From positions 1 through 5,193 of the forward strand of contig JANWHF010000138.1 of assembly GCA_025450555.1 (NCBI GenBank): a stretch of 5,193 nt of DNA. Reading direction: 5' to 3'. Source of the stretch: Tepidisphaeraceae bacterium. Lineage in GTDB: Bacteria > Planctomycetota > Phycisphaerae > Tepidisphaerales > Tepidisphaeraceae. Both the position numbers and the translations under genes were made by a program. Shown piece by piece: positions 1 to 5,193 of the stretch (its first letter is position 1; every line of letters starts with the position of its first letter). The notes under the pieces were generated by a model. That model did not search any database. It was not told the origin of the DNA and saw nothing but the letters and a program-made list of their open reading frames with translations.

Positions 1-946
1 CCTTGAGAATCATATAGGTCCGCATGCACCCCCTGGCGAACGCCTTCACATCCTCGTAATCGCTCTGGCGAAATGCATGGGCATCAAAGTGTCGAGGGCC
101 GTTATATTTGTAATCTTCCAGCAGTTTCACCAGGAAAAACGCATGCTTCAGGTTGACCGATCCAAAGCGGAAATCCTGATCGAATCGGCCAAATTCCTGA
201 TCGTTCAGATCGATGTGGAACAGCTTGTTCTGCTCCAATGCCGCGGCTACCTGGTGAACGAAATTGAGGCCGGCCATGTGCTCATGGGCAACTTCAGGAT
301 TTACGCCGCACATGTCCGGATGATCGAGCGTGGGAATGAACGCCAGGTACGAGCCAGTCACCGCAAAGTAGATATGCCCGCGCGGCTCATTGGGCTTGGC
401 CTCGAACGCGAATTTGTAGCCGTAGTTCTGCGAGATCGAATACTCGCACAGGAAGTTGATCGCCTCGCGGAAGCGCTTCACGGCTTCGACCGGGTCCTTC
501 GTCGCATCGCTCTCGACACCTTCCCGGCCGCCCCAGAAAACGTAAATCTTTGCGCCAAACTCCGCGCCCAGGTCCATCGCCCGCATCGTCTTCTGGATCG
601 CATAAGCGCGGACCTTCGCATCGTTGCTGGTGAATGCGCCGTCTTTGAAAGCCGGATCGGAAAAGAGATTGGTCGTGGCCATGGGAACGACCAGGCCGTT
701 GTCCTTCAGCGCGGCTTTGAAATCCTTCACGATCTGCTGCCGCTCGGCGGTGCTTGCATCGATGGGCACGAGGTCGTTGTCGTGAAAGTTGACGCCATAT
801 GCGCCGGCTTCGCCCAGGAGCTGACAGATCTGCGGCGGCGTGATGCGCTCGCGGACCGCCTCACCAAATGGATCGCGGCCAATGTTGCCGACGGTCCACA
901 GGCCAAAGGTAAACTTCAATTTCGGATCGGGATCGTAGCTGGCCAC
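1..946 (-). CDS. xylA: Xylose isomerase (class I, actinobacterial-type), C-terminus cut off by window edge
   Basis: This enzyme interconverts D-xylose and D-xylulose (and usually D-glucose and D-fructose) in the cytoplasm using two divalent metals. The 315 residues present align along their length with the short (about 390-residue) Streptomyces/Actinoplanes-type isomerases, offset by one residue. Visible motifs are FTFGLWTVG near the start, the catalytic FHDND (His55, Asp58), Phe95, the FWGGREG block (Trp138), FEAKPNEPRG (Glu182, Lys184), GVNPEVAHEHMAGLN (Glu218, His221), HIDLN (Asp246), FDQDFRFG (Asp256, Asp258) and GPRHFD (Asp288). Both metal sites are therefore complete and the enzyme should be active. 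About 70 C-terminal residues, mainly the oligomerisation arm, lie beyond position 1. The start is taken as GTG at 946 because AAGGAG sits 6 nt upstream; an in-frame GTG at 961 is less likely because it lies upstream of that site. The long open frame on the opposite strand is a shadow. Confidence 0.96.
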   Translation of the reverse strand, partial: MASYDPDPKLKFTFGLWTVGNIGRDPFGEAVRERITPPQICQLLGEAGAYGVNFHDNDLVPIDASTAERQQIVKDFKAALKDNGLVVPMATTNLFSDPAFKDGAFTSNDAKVRAYAIQKTMRAMDLGAEFGAKIYVFWGGREGVESDATKDPVEAVKRFREAINFLCEYSISQNYGYKFAFEAKPNEPRGHIYFAVTGSYLAFIPTLDHPDMCGVNPEVAHEHMAGLNFVHQVAAALEQNKLFHIDLNDQEFGRFDQDFRFGSVNLKHAFFLVKLLEDYKYNGPRHFDAHAFRQSDYEDVKAFARGCMRTYMILK

Positions 947-1054
947 TCTCTTCTCCTTCACTAAGTTAGGCGGGGAAGTGTCCTCGAATTTTGGGGGCTT
1001 CGCAAGCGAGAGGCACGTCTGGACGCTACGGCTTCCATCCGCTCCAATTCCAGC
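947..1054. promoter_or_regulatory. Divergent intergenic region between xylA and the racemase gene
   Basis: The two flanking genes are transcribed away from each other, so this 108-bp stretch must hold promoters for at least the first gene on each side. I see no convincing -35/-10 pair on either strand and no long inverted repeat that would mark a repressor operator. The only local symmetry is a weak 4-bp TCGC/GCGA stem near 1000-1009. That this is a promoter region is inferred from gene orientation alone. Confidence 0.4.
953..958 (-). promoter_or_regulatory. Shine-Dalgarno site of xylA
   Basis: Read on the minus strand this is AAGGAG, 6 nt before the GTG at 946. It is the strongest ribosome-binding site in the window and decides the GTG start of xylA. 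Confidence 0.75.
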
Positions 1055-1987
1055 ATGTCGGCGAGCCGATGGGTGGATGTCCAGATTGACCTTGAGCGCG
1101 TGCGCGCGAATGCGGCAGAGATCCGCGCGCAGGTGAAGGTGCCGGCTTGGGCGGTGGTGAAGGCGGATGCGTACGGGCTGGGCATTGATGCGATTCTGCC
1201 GGTACTGAGCGATCTGGTTGACGGCTGGTGTGTCTTTACCCTCGATGAAGCGGAAGCGGCTCGCATCTGGGAGCGGACGGGCAGGCCCTCGCTGGCGCTG
1301 TCGTTGGCAGCCAATGAAAATGCTTCACGATATCTGGCCGCGCACGTTCGGCCGGCGGTGTGGGATGTGCAGCGAGCGAAGGCATTGCGCGAGGCGAAGC
1401 CGGTCCTGTCGGTTGATACCGGCATGCAGCGGTTCGCGTGCCCGGTCGAACAGATCGACGCGGTTCTGCAGGCGGGAAAGTGCGACGAGGCATTCACCCA
1501 TGCCACAAGTCTGGCTGGCGTCAATCGACTAAAGGAGTTGGTCAGCTCGCGCGGATTGCGGCTGCATGCGGCGGGCAGCTCGATGCTCCATGAGCCCCAG
1601 GCGCGGCTGGACGCGGTTCGGCCGGGGCTGGCACTTTACCGTGGAGCGGTACGCGTCAGCACGCCGTTGATTGAAACGCACGAGACGCTCGGGCCGGCGG
1701 GATATACGGGATTCAGCGCATCGCGGCATGGCGTCATCATCGCCGGCTATTCCAATGGCATTCGTCCCGGCCCCTGCATCATCAATGCCCGACGATCGCG
1801 CGTCATTGAAGTGGGCATGCAGTCGGCCTTCGTCGAACTCGCGCCCAACGATCGTGTGGGAGATCGCGTAGTGCTATTAGGCGAGGGTTTGAGCGAAGCC
1901 GATGTGGCGGCGGCATGGAAGACCAGCCCGCAGGAAGTCCTCTGCCGTTTGTGCGGCGCGGGCAACAGGAGTTATATGGGCTCCTGA
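1055..1987 (+). CDS. Alanine racemase family PLP enzyme (short, divergent)
   Basis: Fold-type III PLP protein of the alanine racemase family, whose usual role is converting L- to D-alanine for peptidoglycan. The N-terminal barrel starts at residue 6 and holds the PLP lysine motif AVVKADAYGLG (Lys36). Further family blocks are SVDTGMQR (Arg126), FTH (148-149), HAAGSS (Ser175, phosphate binding), DAVRPGLALY (Arg189, which pairs with the PLP ring nitrogen) and GYSNG (Tyr232, equivalent to the second catalytic base, Tyr265 in the Geobacillus enzyme). At 310 residues it is some 50-80 shorter than typical members; part of the loss is a roughly 20-residue gap after the TH motif. The carbamylated lysine before DTGM is Ser119, and the usual CMD of the C-terminal domain reads GMQ (Asp replaced by Gln256). 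ATG 1055 is the only normal start after the in-frame stop at 962-964, and it has no clear Shine-Dalgarno site. Substrate could be alanine, another amino acid, or uncertain; family assignment is firm, specificity is not. Confidence 0.85.
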   Translation: MSASRWVDVQIDLERVRANAAEIRAQVKVPAWAVVKADAYGLGIDAILPVLSDLVDGWCVFTLDEAEAARIWERTGRPSLALSLAANENASRYLAAHVRPAVWDVQRAKALREAKPVLSVDTGMQRFACPVEQIDAVLQAGKCDEAFTHATSLAGVNRLKELVSSRGLRLHAAGSSMLHEPQARLDAVRPGLALYRGAVRVSTPLIETHETLGPAGYTGFSASRHGVIIAGYSNGIRPGPCIINARRSRVIEVGMQSAFVELAPNDRVGDRVVLLGEGLSEADVAAAWKTSPQEVLCRLCGAGNRSYMGS

Positions 1988-2061
1988 TCGATCTGCGCTC
2001 TATCGGGCGACAAGGGCGCTTCGAATTGTGAAATCGTGGGTTCGATTGCGGTCTACGTTTA
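1988..2061 (+). other. Short intergenic region between racemase and phosphatase genes
   Basis: These 74 bp separate two genes on the same strand. I see no terminator hairpin with a T tract, no convincing promoter and no Shine-Dalgarno site before the ATG at 2062. Whether the downstream pair is read from the racemase promoter or from its own cannot be decided from the sequence. Confidence 0.4.
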
Positions 2062-3378
2062 ATGGCAGAATCCAGATCGACGGAACAATCTTCAACTGAT
2101 GGCTCGGCTGCGCACGGGTTATCCACCGCGCAGCTCAAAACGGTATTGCAGGTCTCGCGCGCATTGAGCGTGACGACCGATTTGGACGCCCTGCTGCATC
2201 GCATTGCCGAGGCGACCACTGCGCTGCTGAGCTGCGAGCGGGCGAGCATTTTTCTGTACGATGCCAGGAGCAATCAGCTCTGGTCGAAGGTCGCGCTGCA
2301 ATCTAAAGAGATTCGGCTCTCGCTCGACCAGGGCGTGGCCGGCCATTGCTTTCGGCACAATGTGCCGGTGCATGTGCCTGATGCATATGCAGACCCGCGC
2401 TTCGCGAAAGAATTTGACCGTCAGACTGGCTTTCGCACGCGCGATCTCCTGGCGTCGCCGATGGTGGATTGGGACGATCGGCCGGTGGGCGTGCTGCAGG
2501 CTTTGAACAAAGCCGCCGGCGGCTTTACCGACGATGATTGCGCGCTCCTTCGGCTGCTGGCCGACCAGGCGGGCGTGGCCGTGCAGCGGTGGCATCTGCA
2601 GCAGTCGGCCATTCAAAGCACGAGCCTTCGCCACGAAATGCGGCTGGCCCGGCGCGTGCAGGAATCGGTGATTCCGCGCACTCCGCCGCAAGTTCCCGGA
2701 CTCGTTGCCGCAGGCTGGATGCAAACCGCCTCCATCAACGGCGGCGACTGCTACGATCTCTGGCAGCTTCCATCCGGTGATCTTGCTGTGCTCGTGGCCG
2801 ACGCCTCGGGTCATGGTCTGCCGGCGGCGCTGGTGATCGCACAGGTGCGAGCCCTCGTTCGTACGCTTTGTGAGACTGAACTCGAACCGGCCGCAGTTCT
2901 CAATCGCGTCAATCGCCGGCTCAATGAAGACTTCCGCCACGTGCGGTTCGTGACCGCGTTTCTGGCGTTCATCTCTTCCAATGGCATCGTGCGATGGTGC
3001 AGCGCCGGGCAGGGGCCAATCCTCTTGCGACATGGAGATAACGTCCGATCGATCAACGCGAACCTGCCGCCGCTGGGTATTGTGGATGCGATTTCGACTG
3101 AATCGGCACCAGCCATCCAACTGGGCGAGCGAGGGTTCCTTATCATTCCCAGCGATGGCATCGTGGAGGCATTCAATGCCGACGAGGAGCAATTCGGCGA
3201 GCAGGGCCTTGTCGCTGCATTAAATGGATCACCATTCATCGAACCGGCGACGGCCATCGAGCGGGTCATCTCCGCCGTGAAGCAATGGGATCGCCGGGAT
3301 GATCCGGCTGACGATCAGACGCTGGTGATCGTTCAGAAAGTTGGCGCTGTCGAACCCGCAGGCAATTCAATAGGATAG
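2062..3378 (+). CDS. GAF-domain PP2C/SpoIIE-family serine/threonine phosphatase (RsbU-like)
   Basis: Predicted cytoplasmic signalling phosphatase of 438 residues. Residues about 24-178 form a GAF sensor domain, recognisable by FLYDARSNQLWSKVA, the GVAGHCF block, the DAYADPRF block, ASPMVDWDDRPVGVLQALNK and GGFTDDD. A helical linker (about 183-205, LRHEMRLARRVQESVIP) of the kind that starts most SpoIIE-type phosphatase domains follows. The PP2C domain (about 210-426) carries the metal-binding aspartates in GGDCYD (227-232), DASGHG (Asp247), SDG (Asp365) and ADDQT (417-418), so it should be catalytically active. Family members typically dephosphorylate an anti-anti-sigma (STAS) protein in partner-switching control of a sigma factor or exported process; no such partner is encoded here. 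No membrane segment is seen, so the signal is probably a small molecule or a protein binding the GAF domain. ATG 2062 is the only standard start after the in-frame stop at 2029-2031. Confidence 0.92.
   Translation: MAESRSTEQSSTDGSAAHGLSTAQLKTVLQVSRALSVTTDLDALLHRIAEATTALLSCERASIFLYDARSNQLWSKVALQSKEIRLSLDQGVAGHCFRHNVPVHVPDAYADPRFAKEFDRQTGFRTRDLLASPMVDWDDRPVGVLQALNKAAGGFTDDDCALLRLLADQAGVAVQRWHLQQSAIQSTSLRHEMRLARRVQESVIPRTPPQVPGLVAAGWMQTASINGGDCYDLWQLPSGDLAVLVADASGHGLPAALVIAQVRALVRTLCETELEPAAVLNRVNRRLNEDFRHVRFVTAFLAFISSNGIVRWCSAGQGPILLRHGDNVRSINANLPPLGIVDAISTESAPAIQLGERGFLIIPSDGIVEAFNADEEQFGEQGLVAALNGSPFIEPATAIERVISAVKQWDRRDDPADDQTLVIVQKVGAVEPAGNSIG
3372..3375 (+). promoter_or_regulatory. Shine-Dalgarno site inside the end of the phosphatase gene
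   Basis: AGGA lies 8 nt before the ATG at 3384 and immediately before the TAG stop (3376-3378) of the phosphatase. This placement favours translational coupling of the two genes. Confidence 0.55.
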
Positions 3379-3383
3379 CCTCC

Positions 3384-4064
3384 ATGCGTGCCCTGCTGAT
3401 ACTGCTGGCAATCGTGGTCGCGACGGGTGGCTTGGTGGCCGGTACCATCGCCATCGGTTGGAGTCGGCTGCATCGGCAGGCGTTGACGGCGCCGGCGGCA
3501 ACTTCTGATCCGCACGCTCGTCAACTGCCGCAACTCCACACGTTGACCGATTCGCCATCGAGATCCACAGCAGTGCCGGCAACAGCTCCCGCGACCCAGC
3601 CGACGGTTCAGCAAAATTCGGCTCCTCCGCAGGCACCGAGCCAGCCGACGGATGGCACGATCCTGCTCACGCCCGCGACCGCTCGGATTCATGGCTACAA
3701 AATCCGCCGCGCGGGTCGCACGGAACCGATCATCACCGGCTGGAGCGATTCGCAGGAATATGTTGAATGGCCCGGCGCTTGCCGCAAGGCCGGCAGGTAT
3801 GAAGTGCAAGTCACCTATTCCTGCGCGCCGCATGCGGGTGGCGAATTCGCGATTCACGCTGGTTCGTCCATCGCCCGTGCCAAGACCGAAAACACCGGCG
3901 ACTGGCAGAGCTTCACCACCGTCAAGCTCGGCACGCTCGAGGTCGTCAACGACAACACCACCCTCTCCCTCCGCCCCACCGGCGAGATCCGCCATGCATT
4001 GATGAACCTGAAATCGGTCCGGCTGATTCCCGCTTCGGCTGCTGCCGCTAATGTGCCGAAATGA
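3384..4064 (+). CDS. Membrane-anchored protein with carbohydrate-binding-like C-terminal module
   Basis: Protein of 226 residues without a name I can assign. Residues 3-26 are a hydrophobic segment (LLILLAIVVATGGLVAG) preceded by Met-Arg, which fits a membrane anchor or uncleaved signal, with the rest outside the membrane. Residues about 32-91 are a Pro/Thr/Ser/Ala/Gln-rich, probably disordered linker. Residues about 92-216 look like a beta-sandwich module: a WSDSQEYVEWPG segment, the AGRYEVQVTYSCAP strand, GGEFAIHAG, TGDWQSFTTVKLGTL and the closing MNLKSVRLIPA. This resembles the galactose-binding/CBM6-like domains attached to planctomycete fucosidases and sulfatases, but here there is no catalytic domain. 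It begins 5 bp after the phosphatase stop with a Shine-Dalgarno site, so it is likely co-expressed with it. The last 17 bp overlap the convergent mutarotase gene. Ligand and role are unknown; wall or polysaccharide binding is an inference from the fold resemblance. Confidence 0.8.
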   Translation: MRALLILLAIVVATGGLVAGTIAIGWSRLHRQALTAPAATSDPHARQLPQLHTLTDSPSRSTAVPATAPATQPTVQQNSAPPQAPSQPTDGTILLTPATARIHGYKIRRAGRTEPIITGWSDSQEYVEWPGACRKAGRYEVQVTYSCAPHAGGEFAIHAGSSIARAKTENTGDWQSFTTVKLGTLEVVNDNTTLSLRPTGEIRHALMNLKSVRLIPASAAAANVPK

Positions 4065-4947
4065 TGGCGCGCATCTCATGGGTCGCCCCGGCGGGCAGCG
4101 AGATCTTGTTCTTCCCGACGTTGGCCGTTTCCACGCAGACCATCCCCGGCCATTCCTCGTCGCCGAAGTCCGCCATCGCTTTGGCCTTGGCGATCCACGG
4201 ATTCCACAGCACTGTCGATTGCGAATCGATTTTACGAACGCGAAGTTCGCGATCGAGCACCGGGTCCTGGACGCAAACCACATCGGCCGTGTCGAGATAA
4301 ACGCGATCGGTTTCGCCCTCGATCGCGATTGGGCCGGCCCCCTGCGTCTTGATCTGGAATTGATCGACCTTGTCGATGTATTGGTGCCCAGCTAATCCTT
4401 CGATGCGCGACTGCCGAACGTCGCTCACGGCCAGATACGTGTGAAAGGCTTCCTCGAAACTGAACGCTTTCGACGACAGATTCTTCACCGAAAGCGTCAG
4501 CGATAATTCCTTGCCGATGCGCACCGTATATTGCAATTGGAAAGAATGCGGCCAAACCTTGGACATCGGCTGGCGGGAGGCCAGCTCGAACGTCGCGGAG
4601 ACATCGCCGGCGCTGGTTTTGGAGACATTGATGACCTCCCAATTCTTCACCCGCGCAAAGCCATGCATGGGCGCGGAAGGATCGTCGGTATTGGGCCCAA
4701 ACCACGGGAAAATCAGCGGAATTCCGCCGCGAATCGGCTTATCTGCTTCGAACAGACTCTTCTGGCTGAGGAACAACACCGGCTTTCTGCCGCTCGGCTG
4801 AAAGTGGGTGACGTGGGCGCCATGAAGATAAATCTCCGCCTGCCCTTCGGTGGCGGAGATGACCAGCTTGGTTAATCCGCCCGCGCCGGCTTCGAGGGTC
4901 GCGACGCCCGGAATCTCCCATCGCGCTTGCCTGGAAGTGATTTCCAT
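4048..4947 (-). CDS. D-hexose-6-phosphate mutarotase (aldose 1-epimerase superfamily, YeaD type)
   Basis: Predicted cytoplasmic enzyme of 299 residues, the normal family length, that speeds interconversion of the alpha and beta anomers of glucose 6-phosphate and related hexose 6-phosphates. Family blocks are in order: GQAEIYLHGAHVTHFQP (36-51), FLSQKSLFEADKPIRGGIPLIFPWFG (about 59-84, with Arg73), PMHGFAR (His95), FSFEEAFHTYL (catalytic His169), ETDRVY (211-217), VLWNPWIAKAKAMADFGDEEWPGM (about 246-269) and CVETANV (catalytic Glu273). His and Glu in these two motifs are the known catalytic pair of the family. ATG 4947 is supported by GAGGA just upstream. It is convergent with the membrane-protein gene and shares its last 17 bp with it, so there is no space between them for a separate terminator. 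Upstream on the same strand lie the hairpin repeat and an ABC ATPase gene, with no obvious functional link. Confidence 0.95.
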   Translation of the reverse strand: MEITSRQARWEIPGVATLEAGAGGLTKLVISATEGQAEIYLHGAHVTHFQPSGRKPVLFLSQKSLFEADKPIRGGIPLIFPWFGPNTDDPSAPMHGFARVKNWEVINVSKTSAGDVSATFELASRQPMSKVWPHSFQLQYTVRIGKELSLTLSVKNLSSKAFSFEEAFHTYLAVSDVRQSRIEGLAGHQYIDKVDQFQIKTQGAGPIAIEGETDRVYLDTADVVCVQDPVLDRELRVRKIDSQSTVLWNPWIAKAKAMADFGDEEWPGMVCVETANVGKNKISLPAGATHEMRAIISAH

Positions 4948-4950
4948 TGA

Positions 4951-4955
4951 TCCTC
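4951..4955 (-). promoter_or_regulatory. Shine-Dalgarno site of the mutarotase gene
   Basis: Reads GAGGA on the minus strand, with TCA between it and the ATG at 4947. Spacing is short but within a usable range, and it supports that start. Confidence 0.5.
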
Positions 4956-4985
4956 ATACGCCCAGGGCGATTGCATTTGCAAGCT

Positions 4986-5042
4986 CGTAGCACAGCCTTC
5001 CAGGCTGTGAATTTAAAATCACAGGTGGAAGCCTGTGCTACG
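4986..5042. repeat. Double-hairpin inverted repeat (REP/MITE-like)
   Basis: Two arms, 4986-5010 and 5019-5042, face each other across the AT-rich spacer ATTTAAAA. Aligned as inverted copies they share CGTAGCACAG, then one mismatch, then CTTCCA, then GGC versus CC, then TGTGA: 21 pairs in all. Each arm also folds on its own: CACAGCC-TTCCA-GGCTGTG at 4991-5009 and CACAGG-TGGAAG-CCTGTG at 5020-5037. The sites where the arms disagree are sites that pair within each arm, so both local hairpins are kept. Sequences like this (TAGCACAGGCTTCCAGCCTGTG) are, from memory, scattered in planctomycete genomes; this window has one such pair, so the dispersed nature is inferred. Confidence 0.8.
5012..5037 (-). 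terminator. Possible weak terminator after the ABC ATPase gene
   Basis: On the minus strand the 6-bp hairpin CACAGG-CTTCCA-CCTGTG begins just after the ABC ATPase stop and is followed by ATTTTAAA. The stem is short and the T run is only four bases, so read-through into the mutarotase gene is possible. The longer stem formed by the whole inverted repeat could act instead. Confidence 0.3.
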
Positions 5043-5193
5043 CGCCCTTCGCTTGCGGCTCCTTCGTTTCGGTCCCGGTCAACTCGATGAACACATCTTC
5101 CAGCGATGGCCGGTGAATGTGAAGATCGAGCAACTCGATGCCCTGCGATTCCAGCAATCGAAACAGCTCGGTCACGGTCTGGCTGATCTGCGC
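5038..5193 (-). CDS. ABC transporter ATP-binding protein, C-terminal end only
   Basis: Only the last 51 residues are in the window; the Walker A, signature and Walker B motifs lie beyond position 5193. The visible tail contains TVTELFRLLESQGIELLDL and then HRPSLEDVFIELTG, a C-terminal signature common to ABC-2-type (DrrA/CcmA-like) exporter ATPases, followed by a charged tail ending KEPQAKGA. The protein would energise export by a separate membrane permease, probably encoded nearby outside the window. The TAG stop (5038-5040) lies within the terminal CGTAGC of the adjacent inverted repeat, so the end of the reading frame was set by that repeat or the repeat lies precisely at the gene end. The family call rests on this short tail; the substrate cannot be told. 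Confidence 0.8.
   Translation of the reverse strand, partial: AQISQTVTELFRLLESQGIELLDLHIHRPSLEDVFIELTGTETKEPQAKGA

Noticed and set aside
77..964. A 295-codon open frame on the plus strand
   Set aside because: It lies opposite xylA, whose translation matches a known family residue by residue including all metal ligands. The plus-strand product has no recognisable domain and is a GC-rich shadow frame.
2030..2056. GGGTTCGATTGCGG, resembling a tRNA T-arm
   Set aside because: The bases flanking the TTCGATT loop do not form a 5-bp stem, and no anticodon or acceptor arm can be drawn upstream.
2509..2526. A perfect 18-bp palindrome, AAAGCCGCCGGCGGCTTT
   Set aside because: It encodes the Lys-Ala-Ala-Gly-Gly-Phe segment of a typical GAF C-terminal motif (NKxxGGFT). 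The symmetry follows from GC-rich codons for Ala-Ala-Gly-Gly and is probably chance.
2119..3192. A 357-codon open frame antisense to the phosphatase
   Set aside because: The plus-strand frame carries complete GAF and PP2C motifs. The antisense product is rich in His and Arg without domain structure, as expected for a shadow.
3594..3652. Repeated CAGCCGACGG within the linker of the membrane-protein gene
   Set aside because: Only two short copies in a low-complexity Pro/Thr/Gln-coding stretch; no regular period, so not called a tandem repeat.
3333..4283. A 316-codon minus-strand frame spanning the membrane-protein gene and the end of the mutarotase gene
   Set aside because: It overlaps two better-supported genes in other frames, is Arg/Cys/Ser-rich and shows no family motif.
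4953..4982. TTGCAA and TATGAG with 18-bp spacing on the minus strand as a promoter for the mutarotase gene
   Set aside because: The would-be -10 overlaps the Shine-Dalgarno site and would start transcription at about the ATG. TTGCAA is also part of the small palindrome TTGCATTTGCAA (4971-4982), which may be chance.

Overview
The window looks like chromosomal DNA of a GC-rich bacterium, most likely a planctomycete (Planctomycetota, perhaps class Phycisphaerae). This is inferred from three things: the style of the proteins (GAF plus PP2C-type phosphatase, a short divergent alanine racemase, a small membrane-anchored protein with a carbohydrate-binding-like module), the patchy use of Shine-Dalgarno sites, and a dispersed-looking 'CGTAGCACAG..CTTCCA' hairpin repeat of a type I recall from that phylum. 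No single marker proves the assignment.

Layout from left to right. Positions 1-946, minus strand: a xylose isomerase (xylA) with every metal ligand and catalytic residue in place, losing about its last 70 residues at the window edge. Positions 947-1054: a 108-bp divergent intergenic region. Positions 1055-1987, plus strand: a compact, divergent alanine-racemase-family protein. Positions 2062-3378, plus strand: a GAF-domain PP2C/SpoIIE-type serine/threonine phosphatase. Positions 3384-4064, plus strand: a small protein with an N-terminal membrane anchor, a Pro/Thr/Ser-rich linker and a beta-rich C-terminal module. It starts 5 bp after the phosphatase stop, so the two are probably co-translated. 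Positions 4048-4947, minus strand: a D-hexose-6-phosphate mutarotase (YeaD family), convergent with the previous gene and overlapping it by 17 bp. Positions 4986-5042: an imperfect inverted repeat made of two hairpins. Positions 5038-5193, minus strand: the C-terminal end of an ABC-transporter ATPase, whose stop codon lies inside the repeat.

Functionally this is mixed housekeeping and sugar metabolism. Xylose isomerase and hexose-6-phosphate mutarotase are both sugar-interconverting enzymes but are not adjacent. The racemase would supply D-amino acid for peptidoglycan if active. The phosphatase with its membrane-anchored partner is the likeliest regulatory unit, though no anti-sigma, anti-anti-sigma or histidine-kinase partner is present in the window.

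I found no CRISPR array, transposase, phage gene, tRNA, rRNA or clear riboswitch, and I do not see a new multi-gene system. The points most worth a second look are the double-hairpin repeat with compensatory base changes that supplies a stop codon, the altered active site of the racemase, and the phosphatase/membrane-protein pair.
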